Assembly: GCF_015674855.1 (NCBI RefSeq)
Contig: NZ_JADMLG010000001.1
Location: forward strand, 364,193 to 428,192
From: Nocardia bovistercoris
Lineage (GTDB): Bacteria; Actinomycetota; Actinomycetes; Mycobacteriales; Mycobacteriaceae
Reading direction: 5' to 3'
Length of the DNA stretch: 64,000 nucleotides
Positions 10,976-19,066 of this stretch are shown here, in pieces (within the stretch, counting starts at the first letter, position 1; each line of letters opens with the position of its first letter). A program made the position numbers and the translations under genes. The notes under the pieces were generated by a model. It saw only the letters and a list, made by a program, of their open reading frames with translations, was not told the origin of the DNA and made no database searches.

Positions 10976-11962
10976 ATGACCCTCCCATTCGGCGCACGCA
11001 CCCGCGTCACGAGCGACCCCGACGTTGACAGCGACGACACGGACAGATGGGATGTCCTGTTGCGCGACCATTTCCGAACGCATTCGGCCGACGAGGTGCG
11101 CGACTCCCGAGTCGGATCGCGCGCGACAGAAAGGCCCATCACCTTGCCGCAGCGACCAGCCCCGTCACCGACGCGAGGACTCGGCGTCGCGACCGCGATA
11201 CTCCTCACCGAGGCGATCGTCCTCGCCCTCGCGTTCGTCTTCGCCCCCGCGCCCGCCGCGGCCGCGCGATCGGGGATGCGCTTCACCGACGAGAGCGACC
11301 TCCGCGCCGCCTTCCGCGCCGAATTCGCCGCGTACTGGAACTCCCCGCGATCCGGCTTCCCCACCGGACTGGGCGATATCGTCGACTACTGGTTCCACTA
11401 CCACATCACCAAGGCGGTCATGGCCGCGCTCCTCGTGATCGTGTGCGCCACACTGGGAATCGCGCTGTGGCGAACGATGGCGAAAACCCGTCGCTCACGG
11501 TTGTTCTCGACATCGGCGGCCGCGCTCCTCACCTGCTGCGGCGCCTTCGCGCTGATCCTCACCTTGGCCAATATCCAAGGCGCGACCGCTCCTTTCGCCT
11601 CCCTGCTGCCGATGCTCACCGACACCGCGCCCGACCCACGACTCACCGACACCCTGAACCAACTCGACCAGCAACTCGCCGCGGGCGACCACACTCCCGC
11701 CCTCACCGTCATCGTCGCAGACTTCACCCGATACCACCTGGTCATGGCGGTACTCGCCGCCGCGACGGCAGTCGCCCTGTGCGTGGTCGGCGCGAAATTC
11801 TGGCGCGTCACCGCGAGGTCGGCCGCAGGACGGCGCGGACGCGGGCTCGCGGCGTTCACCCTCCTGCTGGCCGCGGCGCTCGCCGTTGTCGCCGTGGCGA
11901 ATACGACCACCACGGCGGATCCCGTACCGGCACTTCAAGACGCACTCGCGGGGCGATGGTGA
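10976..11962 (+). CDS. Membrane protein of unknown function, divergent from SulP-CA copy 2
   Basis: 328 residues, not recognised. After a charged N-terminal tail (about 1-65) there are five likely membrane segments, near 68-97, 143-163, 180-202, 258-280 and 295-315. Between segments 1 and 2 is an Asp/Glu- and aromatic-rich stretch (FTDESDLRAAFRAEFAAYWN to VDYWFHYH) that is predicted to be extracytoplasmic. The start follows a CRP/GlxR-type site by 13 bp; no strong ribosome binding site is seen, so a slightly later start is possible. The divergent position and shared regulatory region suggest a link to bicarbonate/anion transport, but that is only context. Confidence 0.7.
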   Translation: MTLPFGARTRVTSDPDVDSDDTDRWDVLLRDHFRTHSADEVRDSRVGSRATERPITLPQRPAPSPTRGLGVATAILLTEAIVLALAFVFAPAPAAAARSGMRFTDESDLRAAFRAEFAAYWNSPRSGFPTGLGDIVDYWFHYHITKAVMAALLVIVCATLGIALWRTMAKTRRSRLFSTSAAALLTCCGAFALILTLANIQGATAPFASLLPMLTDTAPDPRLTDTLNQLDQQLAAGDHTPALTVIVADFTRYHLVMAVLAAATAVALCVVGAKFWRVTARSAAGRRGRGLAAFTLLLAAALAVVAVANTTTTADPVPALQDALAGRW

Positions 11963-12005
11963 TCACCTGCGACCGTCCCGACGCACGGTCCGCAGGCTGA
12001 TCACC
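11958..12005 (+). terminator. Long hairpin at the end of the membrane protein gene
   Basis: The arms GGTGATCACCTGCGACCGT and ACGGTCCGCAGGCTGATCACC pair over about 18 bp with one or two bulges and an 8-nt loop. The hairpin begins at the stop codon of the plus-strand gene. There is no T-run, as is common for actinobacterial terminators. The remaining 190 bp to the convergent esterase gene show nothing else recognisable. Confidence 0.55.
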
Positions 12006-12196
12006 GGTACTCGGGCCGCTTTCGCGCAATGAACGGCACGACTCGCATCTCGACGTGCGAACAACGGCTACCCCCAAGTCCTTCCGGTCTCTCCGCGCGC
12101 CCCCGGCCTCTCCGCGTTTCTGTGACCTCCCCCGCACGTCCCTCCGGCCTTCCCGCGTCCCTCCGGATTCCGCACGTTTCCCGGCTTTCGCAGCGC

Positions 12197-13795
12197 TCAC
12201 ATGGGGCGCGCGGCCCAGAATTCGCAGTGGTGCCGGACGGGGAAATCATCGGACATGAAGCTGCCCGTCGCCCGCATGATCAGCACCGCACCGTCTCCTG
12301 GCGGCCCCGGCCACGCCGACCACGGGCCCGAACCGGGTGCGTTCGGATCGCCGGTATGCGCGAAAGTGGTCCACCAGCGCCGCATCTGCTCACCGAACAC
12401 CGCCGACGCACCGGTCCACGGCAACGGCACGCCGAACACGCCGTTGAACAGATAGAACAGCTCGGCGGAATGGAATGCCCCCGGCAGCAACGGATTCCCG
12501 TCCCCGAGGGGTGCCTCGTCGAACTCGTACTGCCACACCGGATGTCCGGCGTCACGGGCGAGGCGGCCGGTCCACAGGGCCGGGCAGGCGAACAGCCCGT
12601 CGGTGATCACCGCGGACTGCGCCGCCGCCGGTGACGGATAGTCCGCGACCGGATATCGCGCGAGTATCGCGTCGGCGTACGTGCCGAACGTCCACCGGAC
12701 ATAGCTCTGGTAACTCTCGGCATCCGGAATCCGGCCGCGCGCATAGTCGGATTCCGCGACGAACTGCGCCCCCTCGTCACCATTGCTGCCGACGATGAGC
12801 GGAATCCGGTCCACCCGGTCCCGCAGTGCCGCCTCCAGATCCCGCGTCACGACCACACCGTCGATGACGGGAACCCACGTCGGAGTCGAGTCGTCGGACT
12901 GCCCCGCCGACGCGTCCAGCAACCTCTCGGCGGGCAACCCGCGCAGACAGGCCAGTCGCGTCGCGGGATCGCCGCATCCCACACTGTCGGCGAAGCGCGC
13001 CGAACGCGCGAACGAGTCCGCGCGACCGCCGGGAACCAACGGCGACCGCGCACACGAACCGCTCTGCACGATGGCCTTGTCGTACAGCCCGTCGGAACCC
13101 GGCGCGGCGAAATGCGTGCACACACTCCCGCCGCCCGCCGACTCGCCGAAGATCGTCACCGCCCCCGGATCGCCGCCGAAGGCTCGGGCATTGTCGCGCA
13201 CCCACCGCAGCGCGGCCTGCTGATCCTGGATGCCGACCGTCCCGGTGGCGCCGCCCGACTCCGCGGCGAGCTCGGGCAGCGAAAGGAACCCGAACGGTCC
13301 GAGCCGATAATTCGGCACCGCGACGATGACATCCCCCTCGGCCACCATCCGCGTCGGCGCATCGTATTGCGCGTTCGAACCCGTGGTGTAGCCACCGCCG
13401 TGGAAGAACACCATCACCGGAAGATTTCGCCCGACCGCGCCGTCCGGCGCGTAGACGTCGATCGTCAGACAGTCCTCACCGGTCGGCCCCGCGGTGGGCA
13501 GCGCGGGCAGATACCCGTTCTGCGGACACTGCGGCCCGTGACCGCGCGCCGACCGCGCACCCGACCACCCCGACACCGGCCGCGGCGCGCCGAACCGAGC
13601 AGCACCGCCGGTGGACCCGGCAAACGGGATACCCAAATATTCGACCACGCCATCGGAGACCACCCCCGCGATCGCACCGCCGGTCACCACGACCTCGCGA
13701 GTCGCCGCGGCGACAACCGGCGACGGCGCGCCGACCACCGACAATCCGGTCACCACCAGCACACAAACCCCGAAACGAACGAGCGAACGAATCAT
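12197..13795 (-). CDS. Secreted type-B carboxylesterase
   Basis: Alpha/beta-hydrolase of the carboxylesterase/cholinesterase family, 532 residues, the usual length. It starts with a clear Sec signal peptide (MIRSLVRFGVCVLVVTGLSV...VVAAA, cleavage near residue 30). The family markers are present in order: EDCLTIDVYAP near residue 107, the oxyanion-hole HGGGYTTG, the nucleophile elbow GESAGGGSVC near 218, and the catalytic His in GAFHSAELFYLF near 440. The substrate cannot be read from sequence. GGAGGAG lies 8 nt before the ATG. It is transcribed alone. Confidence 0.9.
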   Translation of the reverse strand: MIRSLVRFGVCVLVVTGLSVVGAPSPVVAAATREVVVTGGAIAGVVSDGVVEYLGIPFAGSTGGAARFGAPRPVSGWSGARSARGHGPQCPQNGYLPALPTAGPTGEDCLTIDVYAPDGAVGRNLPVMVFFHGGGYTTGSNAQYDAPTRMVAEGDVIVAVPNYRLGPFGFLSLPELAAESGGATGTVGIQDQQAALRWVRDNARAFGGDPGAVTIFGESAGGGSVCTHFAAPGSDGLYDKAIVQSGSCARSPLVPGGRADSFARSARFADSVGCGDPATRLACLRGLPAERLLDASAGQSDDSTPTWVPVIDGVVVTRDLEAALRDRVDRIPLIVGSNGDEGAQFVAESDYARGRIPDAESYQSYVRWTFGTYADAILARYPVADYPSPAAAQSAVITDGLFACPALWTGRLARDAGHPVWQYEFDEAPLGDGNPLLPGAFHSAELFYLFNGVFGVPLPWTGASAVFGEQMRRWWTTFAHTGDPNAPGSGPWSAWPGPPGDGAVLIMRATGSFMSDDFPVRHHCEFWAARPM

Positions 13796-14098
13796 CGGCC
13801 AACTCCTCCGACACGGCCTGCAGCCATGGGCAGCGACGAACTCTCGGCAGGTTCACCCAGGATAGTAAATCTCTGGCAAATGACTCTTGCGCTCGGCGGG
13901 GCGACCGCCACGAGGCACGCGCCGCACCTGGCGATCGGCGGCATCGATCGAAGAACGCGACCGTCGTGAGCCGTGCACCCGATATCCGTGCCGAAGAAGC
14001 CGCCGCGTCGCCGAACTCCGCCTGCACGCGCGTCGATCGACAGACGAACCCCGCACCTCTACTCGAACGTGCGCGGTCCGTCTCTTCGAGCGGCTACG
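13796..14098. other. Intergenic region upstream of the esterase, no gene seen
   Basis: About 300 bp between the esterase start and the end of the SGNH hydrolase gene. It holds the esterase ribosome binding site at 13803-13809 and presumably its promoter. Short open frames here lack ribosome sites and codon structure. No repeat or clear hairpin was seen. Confidence 0.5.
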
Positions 14099-14770
14099 TT
14101 ATCCACTTCGGCTCGCGAGTTCGTGGGACAACCGCCGGACGACCTCGGTCGCCATGACCGCCTGACCCGAAGTCGAGAAGTGGATACGATCCGCGCTGAC
14201 CAGGTTGTCCCGATCGTTGAACGGGTGATTCCACATGTCGACGACAACGGCGTCGTAGTCGGCGGCGACATCGCGCGTTATCTCGTTCATGTCCCGGATC
14301 CGCCGGTGCCAGTCCGGGAACGCGGGCACCACGAATGCTCGGCCGAGCGTGAAGGTCGTCAACAGCGCGCGGGCGCCCGCCGCGACTTCGTACATGTGCC
14401 GCATCGCCTTCTCGATCCGGTCGAAATCGGGATCGCGCCGAAGAATGTCGTTCGGACCGCACGGCAAGTGCAGGAGATCGGGTCCGAACTCGAGCATGCG
14501 GTCGAGTTGCCCGGACACCGTCTCGGCGGTGGTGACCCCGTATTCCGCGATGTTGAGGTACCGCGCGTCCGGACCCAACCGCCGCAGCACGTCCGCGACC
14601 CGATCGGCCCAGCCCCGGTTCGCGTATCCGGGGGTGGGATCGCCGATGCCCGCCGACAAGCTGTCGCCGACCACGCCGAACCGACGCCACGGCGCGTCGA
14701 ACAGCAATGCGGCGGAGGTCGATTCGGGCAGGCAGTACAGGTCGGACTGTTCGGTCATCGGCATGGTCAC
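14099..14770 (-). CDS. SGNH/GDSL-family hydrolase
   Basis: Esterase or lipase of the SGNH fold, 223 residues, without a signal peptide. Block I GDSLSAG (Ser near residue 36), block III GPND (about 105) and the catalytic Asp/His pair in DRIHFS near residue 197 are all visible. The start is ATG at 14770, whose ATGA overlaps the stop of the MFS transporter gene; ATGs at 14764 and 14758 in the same frame are possible alternatives. Coupling to an efflux pump suggests the two act on the same compound, for example by deacylating a toxic ester, but this is inference. Confidence 0.85.
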   Translation of the reverse strand: MTMPMTEQSDLYCLPESTSAALLFDAPWRRFGVVGDSLSAGIGDPTPGYANRGWADRVADVLRRLGPDARYLNIAEYGVTTAETVSGQLDRMLEFGPDLLHLPCGPNDILRRDPDFDRIEKAMRHMYEVAAGARALLTTFTLGRAFVVPAFPDWHRRIRDMNEITRDVAADYDAVVVDMWNHPFNDRDNLVSADRIHFSTSGQAVMATEVVRRLSHELASRSG

Positions 14771-16176
14771 GACCTCCGGTCGCGCGGCGTGATGCCCAAC
14801 GCCGTCACCGCACCGACGACGGCGACCACCGCGACGAAGAGCCAGCCGAATCGGAACACGACGAGCGCCCGGTCGGCGACATCGAGCGATCCGAGGACGG
14901 CGATCAGCACCGCGACGCCGAGCACGTAGCCGAGCTGGCGGGCGGTGTTAACCACGGCACTGCCGGTCGCGGACCGCTCGGGCGGCAGATCCACGGTGGC
15001 GGCGGCGATCATGGTCGGCAGCGCGAGGCCGATGCCGATGCCGGATATCAGCCACCCCGGCAGCACCTCGACGCCGTACCGCACGGGCGTGGACGCGGTG
15101 GTCAGCACCAGCGCCACACCGGCCGCGAACAACAGATTCCCGAGCGCCACAACGACACCCACCGGCATCCGGGTAGTCAGCCGCGGGCCGACGGCGGCGA
15201 AGACCGCCACGGCGAGCGGCCCAGGAACGATGGCGAGCCCGGTTTCGACGGCGGTGAAATGCGCCACGTTCTCCAACCACATGGCGATACTCAGGAACCA
15301 CGCACCGAACGCCGTGCAGAACGCCAAGACGGTGGCATTGGCCCACACGAATGTCGGCACCCGGAAAAGCGCCGGTGGCACTACGGGATTCGGATGTCGC
15401 AGGATGCGCACCACGAACAGGATCACACCGATCACCGCGACGGCCGACGCCGCGCAGAGCGCGGGCAACGACCACTCACCGGTCTTCACCAACCCCAGCG
15501 ACAGCGCGCCGATCGCCACGATCACCAGCACGGCGCCGAGGATGTCGGGCAGTTCCACCCGCAGCCGCTCGCGCAGATCCGGCACCAACCGGACGGCCGC
15601 GACCCCGACCACCACCCCCACCGGGACGTTGATCAGGAACACCCACCGCCACGACGCCTCGACCAGCGCCCCGCCAACCACCGGACCGAAAGCAGCGGCC
15701 ACGGAACTCGTCGTCGCCCACATCTTCACCGCTCCCGGCACCCGTGCGGGCGGCAACACCGTGAGCAGCAGACCCAGTCCGGCCGGTGTCAGCACCGCGG
15801 CGCCCGCCGCCTGCACCACCCGGAACGCCACCAACGCCCACAGCGAAGGAGCCACCGCGCAGGCCGCGCTCGCCACCGTGAAAATGCCGAGCCCGACCAG
15901 GAATCCGGCTTTGCGCCCGAACCGATCCGACAGGCGGCCCGCCGGAATCAGCAGCGCCGCATAGACGATCGCGTACCCGTTCAACACCCAGCTCACATCC
16001 GCGAGCGAACGTCCCGGATACGACGCACCGATCGAGGTGAACGCGACATTCACGACGAACACGTCGAGCATCGCGATGAACGCCGCGGCGCACACCACCC
16101 ACACGATCGCCGTCGAAGGGTCCCGATTCGTCCGCGGCGCCGTGTCCACGGCCCGTCCGGCTGCTACGCCATCCAT
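14767..16176 (-). CDS. MFS drug-efflux transporter (DHA2 / EmrB-QacA type)
   Basis: Proton-driven exporter of 469 residues with about 14 hydrophobic segments. The loop 2-3 motif appears as GRLSDRFGRKAGF and the antiporter motif C region as GPVVGGALVEASWRWVFLINVPVG, both typical of DHA2 transporters. I start at the ATG at 16176, preceded by GGAAGGGA; a longer frame to 16404 would run across the operator and is rejected. The gene is divergent from a TetR regulator at 16317, with a 20-bp palindrome between them, and is coupled to the SGNH hydrolase downstream. Confidence 0.9.
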   Translation of the reverse strand: MDGVAAGRAVDTAPRTNRDPSTAIVWVVCAAAFIAMLDVFVVNVAFTSIGASYPGRSLADVSWVLNGYAIVYAALLIPAGRLSDRFGRKAGFLVGLGIFTVASAACAVAPSLWALVAFRVVQAAGAAVLTPAGLGLLLTVLPPARVPGAVKMWATTSSVAAAFGPVVGGALVEASWRWVFLINVPVGVVVGVAAVRLVPDLRERLRVELPDILGAVLVIVAIGALSLGLVKTGEWSLPALCAASAVAVIGVILFVVRILRHPNPVVPPALFRVPTFVWANATVLAFCTAFGAWFLSIAMWLENVAHFTAVETGLAIVPGPLAVAVFAAVGPRLTTRMPVGVVVALGNLLFAAGVALVLTTASTPVRYGVEVLPGWLISGIGIGLALPTMIAAATVDLPPERSATGSAVVNTARQLGYVLGVAVLIAVLGSLDVADRALVVFRFGWLFVAVVAVVGAVTALGITPRDRRS

Positions 16177-16245
16177 CAGCCATCCCTTCCCGTCGACACC
16201 GGTCTCGGGCTCCACACCACGAGCTCCACCCATGCGACCAAGTAA

Positions 16246-16265
16246 ACATACGGTCGCATGTATGT
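16246..16265. promoter_or_regulatory. Palindromic TetR-type operator
   Basis: ACATACGGTCGCATGTATGT has the inverted arms ACATAC and GTATGT separated by 8 bp. It sits midway between the divergent MFS and TetR genes, 70 bp from one start and 51 bp from the other, the usual position for an operator through which a TetR protein represses both itself and the pump. Confidence 0.65.
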
Positions 16266-16316
16266 ATTTTTCAACCCTCCCACCCACGCCGCCGAAAACG
16301 GCATACGATCGGCTGT

Positions 16317-16946
16317 ATGGTCGAATCCGAGCGCGGAACAGCCGAAGAGAGCACCGATCAGCGACTCCTTCGCGGCGCGAAATCACGGCGTGCGGTAACC
16401 GCACGAGCGGTCGACATCGCCTCGCTCGACGGCCTGGACGGACTCAGCTTCGGCCGCCTCGCCGAGGACCTCGACCTCAGCAAGGCGGGCATCCAGACCC
16501 TGTTCCGAACCAAGGAACGACTGCAACTCGCCACCGTCGAAGCAGCACGAGAAGCCTTCGTCGACGCCGTGGTCCACCCCGCCGCAACAGCTCCTTCGGG
16601 CGTCCCCCGCATCCGCGCCCTCGTCGACCGGTGGCTCGACTACGCCGAACAACCCCTGTTCCCCGGCGGCTGCTTCTGGGGCGCGAACATCCCGATCTTC
16701 GACAGCCACCCCGGCCCGGTCCGCGACGCCCTTCGACAACAACGACGAGTCTGGATCGCCACCCTCGCAAAACAATTCCGCAACGCCGTCACAGCGGGCG
16801 AACTCACCGACACCGACCCGGAAACCGCCGCCTTCCAGATCAGCGCCCTACTGTATGCCGTAAACCTCTCCCTGCGCCTCGGCGACGACGACAGCGTGAC
16901 CCTGACCCGGCGCATAATCGACGACCTGCTCGACACCGCATCCTGA
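16317..16946 (+). CDS. TetR-family repressor, probable regulator of the MFS pump
   Basis: 209 residues. N-terminal helix-turn-helix at about 27-72 (ALDIASLDGLDGLSFGRLAE-type sequence followed by LSKAGIQTLFRTKERLQLAT), then a helical ligand domain with the FPGGCFWGANIPIFDSHPGP stretch found in the YcdC/TetR_C subgroup. It is divergent from the efflux gene with the operator at 16246-16265 between them, which makes it the likely local repressor; the inducer is unknown. Confidence 0.88.
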   Translation: MVESERGTAEESTDQRLLRGAKSRRAVTARAVDIASLDGLDGLSFGRLAEDLDLSKAGIQTLFRTKERLQLATVEAAREAFVDAVVHPAATAPSGVPRIRALVDRWLDYAEQPLFPGGCFWGANIPIFDSHPGPVRDALRQQRRVWIATLAKQFRNAVTAGELTDTDPETAAFQISALLYAVNLSLRLGDDDSVTLTRRIIDDLLDTAS

Positions 16947-17161
16947 TCCACCGCTCCGGCATCCGAGACCGCCACCGAACCCGCGACTCCGCCGCGCGGA
17001 ATTCCTCTCGCGCACAACTCATCCACGCACCCGCGGTCCCAACGGGCACCTCTCGGATCACGAATCCGATTGCACACAGGCTATTCAGCGAAGACAGCGG
17101 CGCACCTTCGAGTTCGGCGCGCATGACGACCGGTCGGGCCGCGTCGGCGATCGCGAGTGCG

Positions 17162-17878
17162 TCATTCCTCCCGGAAGGGATAGAGCTGCGCTATGAAATT
17201 CTTGTCTCCAGCAGAAAGATCTGTATTCCAGGGGATTTCGAAGCCACCCGTGGTCAGCTCCGCGGGTACCGGATACTGCATGATCGAGTCGGGATCATAG
17301 GAGCTGAAATCGGTTTCCATCGGACTCTCACGGTGCAGCACATTGTGCCGAATCTGGTCATCGTCCCACCCCGACGAACGATAGTGGGCGTAAACGGCGC
17401 TTTCATCCCACGGAATCTCAGCGACGGGACTGGAATGCTCGTGCACACAACCCAATGCGTGACCGAATTCGTGGAGCACGAACCTACGTGCAAGGTCAGG
17501 AGGGTTGACGTCGGCCAAACCGCCCAGCTGCATCGTCGGCTCGGTCGGATGTATCCGCTGAGCGGCGGTCCCGATGTAGGACCAGTTGCCGGAACCGGTG
17601 AAGGTGATACGCAGTTCGGCATTCGCGTGGTCGCCGAATACGAATCGGAGGTTGGCATATTCGAGCCAGGTCCGGGCGTATCGCTCGACCAGTGATCTAC
17701 CGCGGGCATCGCCATCGAGGAATCGAATACGCAACTCTTGACCGACCTGCCACTTCCGATCCCTGGCCAGCGCGAGTTCGTTTCGCGAACCGGTGACGCC
17801 GATGGCGGCCTTACCGGCGCCGGATTCGAACGACTCCCCGGGGGGATGTACTTCCACGCAGGAATGCAGTTCGGTCAT
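17162..17878 (-). CDS. Astacin-like metzincin metalloprotease
   Basis: 238-residue zinc peptidase. The metzincin site HEFGHALGCVHEH (HExxHxxGxxH, near residues 134-146) supplies three His ligands and the catalytic Glu, and the Met-turn follows as SIMQYPVP near residue 200. The upstream strand RFLDGDARGRSLVERYARTW resembles the start of astacin/serralysin-type catalytic domains. No signal peptide or propeptide is seen, so it probably works inside the cell. Its ATG overlaps the stop of the EAD1-trypsin gene (ATGA), so two different proteases are co-translated. Intracellular metzincins beside adaptor-tagged trypsins fit an effector in a conflict or suicide system. Confidence 0.85.
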   Translation of the reverse strand: MTELHSCVEVHPPGESFESGAGKAAIGVTGSRNELALARDRKWQVGQELRIRFLDGDARGRSLVERYARTWLEYANLRFVFGDHANAELRITFTGSGNWSYIGTAAQRIHPTEPTMQLGGLADVNPPDLARRFVLHEFGHALGCVHEHSSPVAEIPWDESAVYAHYRSSGWDDDQIRHNVLHRESPMETDFSSYDPDSIMQYPVPAELTTGGFEIPWNTDLSAGDKNFIAQLYPFREE

Positions 17879-18942
17879 GGTGTCATCATGCCACTACGGT
17901 AGGAGATCCCGAGCTCATCCAGCGCGGCGGCGGCGGCCTCGATTCGCACACCCATGTTTCGCCAGATCGTCTGCGGCCCATCCGCGCTCGGTACTACTCG
18001 GCCGGACTCACCCTTGTGGATCGCGACGACTTCCATCCTCTCGTTGCACACCGGAGAGCCGGAGGAGCCGCGGAGCGTATCGGCAAGGTAACGCACATAA
18101 CGCTCGTCGACCTCCCACACGGCGAGCGGTTCGAGCGCGAACTGCTTCCTCGCACCCAACGGATGTTGAATTATGACCAGCAGATCATCGATGCACGGAC
18201 CCGAGCGGCTGCCCAAGGTGAACGGCGTGCGATCGACGGGGGAAGCCAGCCGCAACACCGCCCAATCCGCCGCGGCGTCGGCGGCCACCGGCGCGATATT
18301 CACCCCACGGACCAAGGGCTTCTCCGGGGGCGACATATCCCAATCGAATTCCGCGACAGCCGTGATCACCGGCGCCTGCTGTTCCGTGCCCGCTTCGAGC
18401 ATCAAGTTGTGGTGGCTGGTCAACAGCAGATCGGCGGTGATCAGGAAGCCGGTTCCGTACCCCCTGCGATCCCGCGAGTTCAGGACCAGTCGCGCGACCG
18501 CGGGAGCGAATCCGGTGATCTGCCGTGCTAATTCGACAGACATGAGACGGCTGCGCTTCTCCATCAAACGTTCGAGATTTCTGGCCACCAGTCGGCTGTC
18601 ATCCCGGTGCGGCTCCTCGATATACGCGCCAACGGTGGTGAGCGCAGGCTCCGCTCCGAGCATTTCCCGAAACCGGTCCTTGAACGCTCCGGCGAGCGGC
18701 GATTGCGCGGCGTTCTCGACCAAGGTTCGCAACTTGCCCTGACTGGCCATGGTCTCGATCAGCTTGTGACACGTGGATCGGACATCATAGGCGAAGGGGA
18801 AGGTTCCCGGAACGATCCCTGCTTCCTCGGCCAGACTTTCGAGGGCCTCGACACGACGGAATCCGACCACAAGGAGGTCGCGTAGCTCGGGAGGTTCCGG
18901 TGTACTCCATGCCACTGGCAGTCTGTCGAGGAAGTTGGTCAT
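17875..18942 (-). CDS. Trypsin-like protease with N-terminal EAD1-like adaptor domain
   Basis: 355 residues. Residues about 10-95 match the pattern of effector-associated domain 1 (PELRDLLVVGFRRVEALESL ... KLRTLVENAAQSPLAGAF), a small helical adaptor that in bacterial conflict systems docks effectors onto partners by like-with-like contact. Residues about 150-345 are a trypsin-fold protease with an intact triad: His in LLLTSHHNLM, Asp in DWAVLRL, Ser in GSSGSPV. The start at 18942 follows AGAGG; upstream in-frame codons would eat into the divergent promoter region. It is transcribed away from a second EAD1-like gene at 19067, only 124 bp apart. Confidence 0.85.
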   Translation of the reverse strand: MTNFLDRLPVAWSTPEPPELRDLLVVGFRRVEALESLAEEAGIVPGTFPFAYDVRSTCHKLIETMASQGKLRTLVENAAQSPLAGAFKDRFREMLGAEPALTTVGAYIEEPHRDDSRLVARNLERLMEKRSRLMSVELARQITGFAPAVARLVLNSRDRRGYGTGFLITADLLLTSHHNLMLEAGTEQQAPVITAVAEFDWDMSPPEKPLVRGVNIAPVAADAAADWAVLRLASPVDRTPFTLGSRSGPCIDDLLVIIQHPLGARKQFALEPLAVWEVDERYVRYLADTLRGSSGSPVCNERMEVVAIHKGESGRVVPSADGPQTIWRNMGVRIEAAAAALDELGISYRSGMMTP

Positions 18943-19066
18943 GGGCGGCAGCCTCTCGCGCACAGCATCGATCGTCGGCGGAAATCCGAGGTTACCGTTT
19001 GTTCGGGAACCGGGTGACGCGAGTTGCTTCATCCGCAGGCGCACGGAATTCAGGTAGAACAGGGTC

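Noticed and set aside
14707-16245. A 512-codon plus-strand frame opposite the MFS gene
   Set aside because: Hydrophilic low-information translation; the opposite strand is a clear 14-helix transporter.
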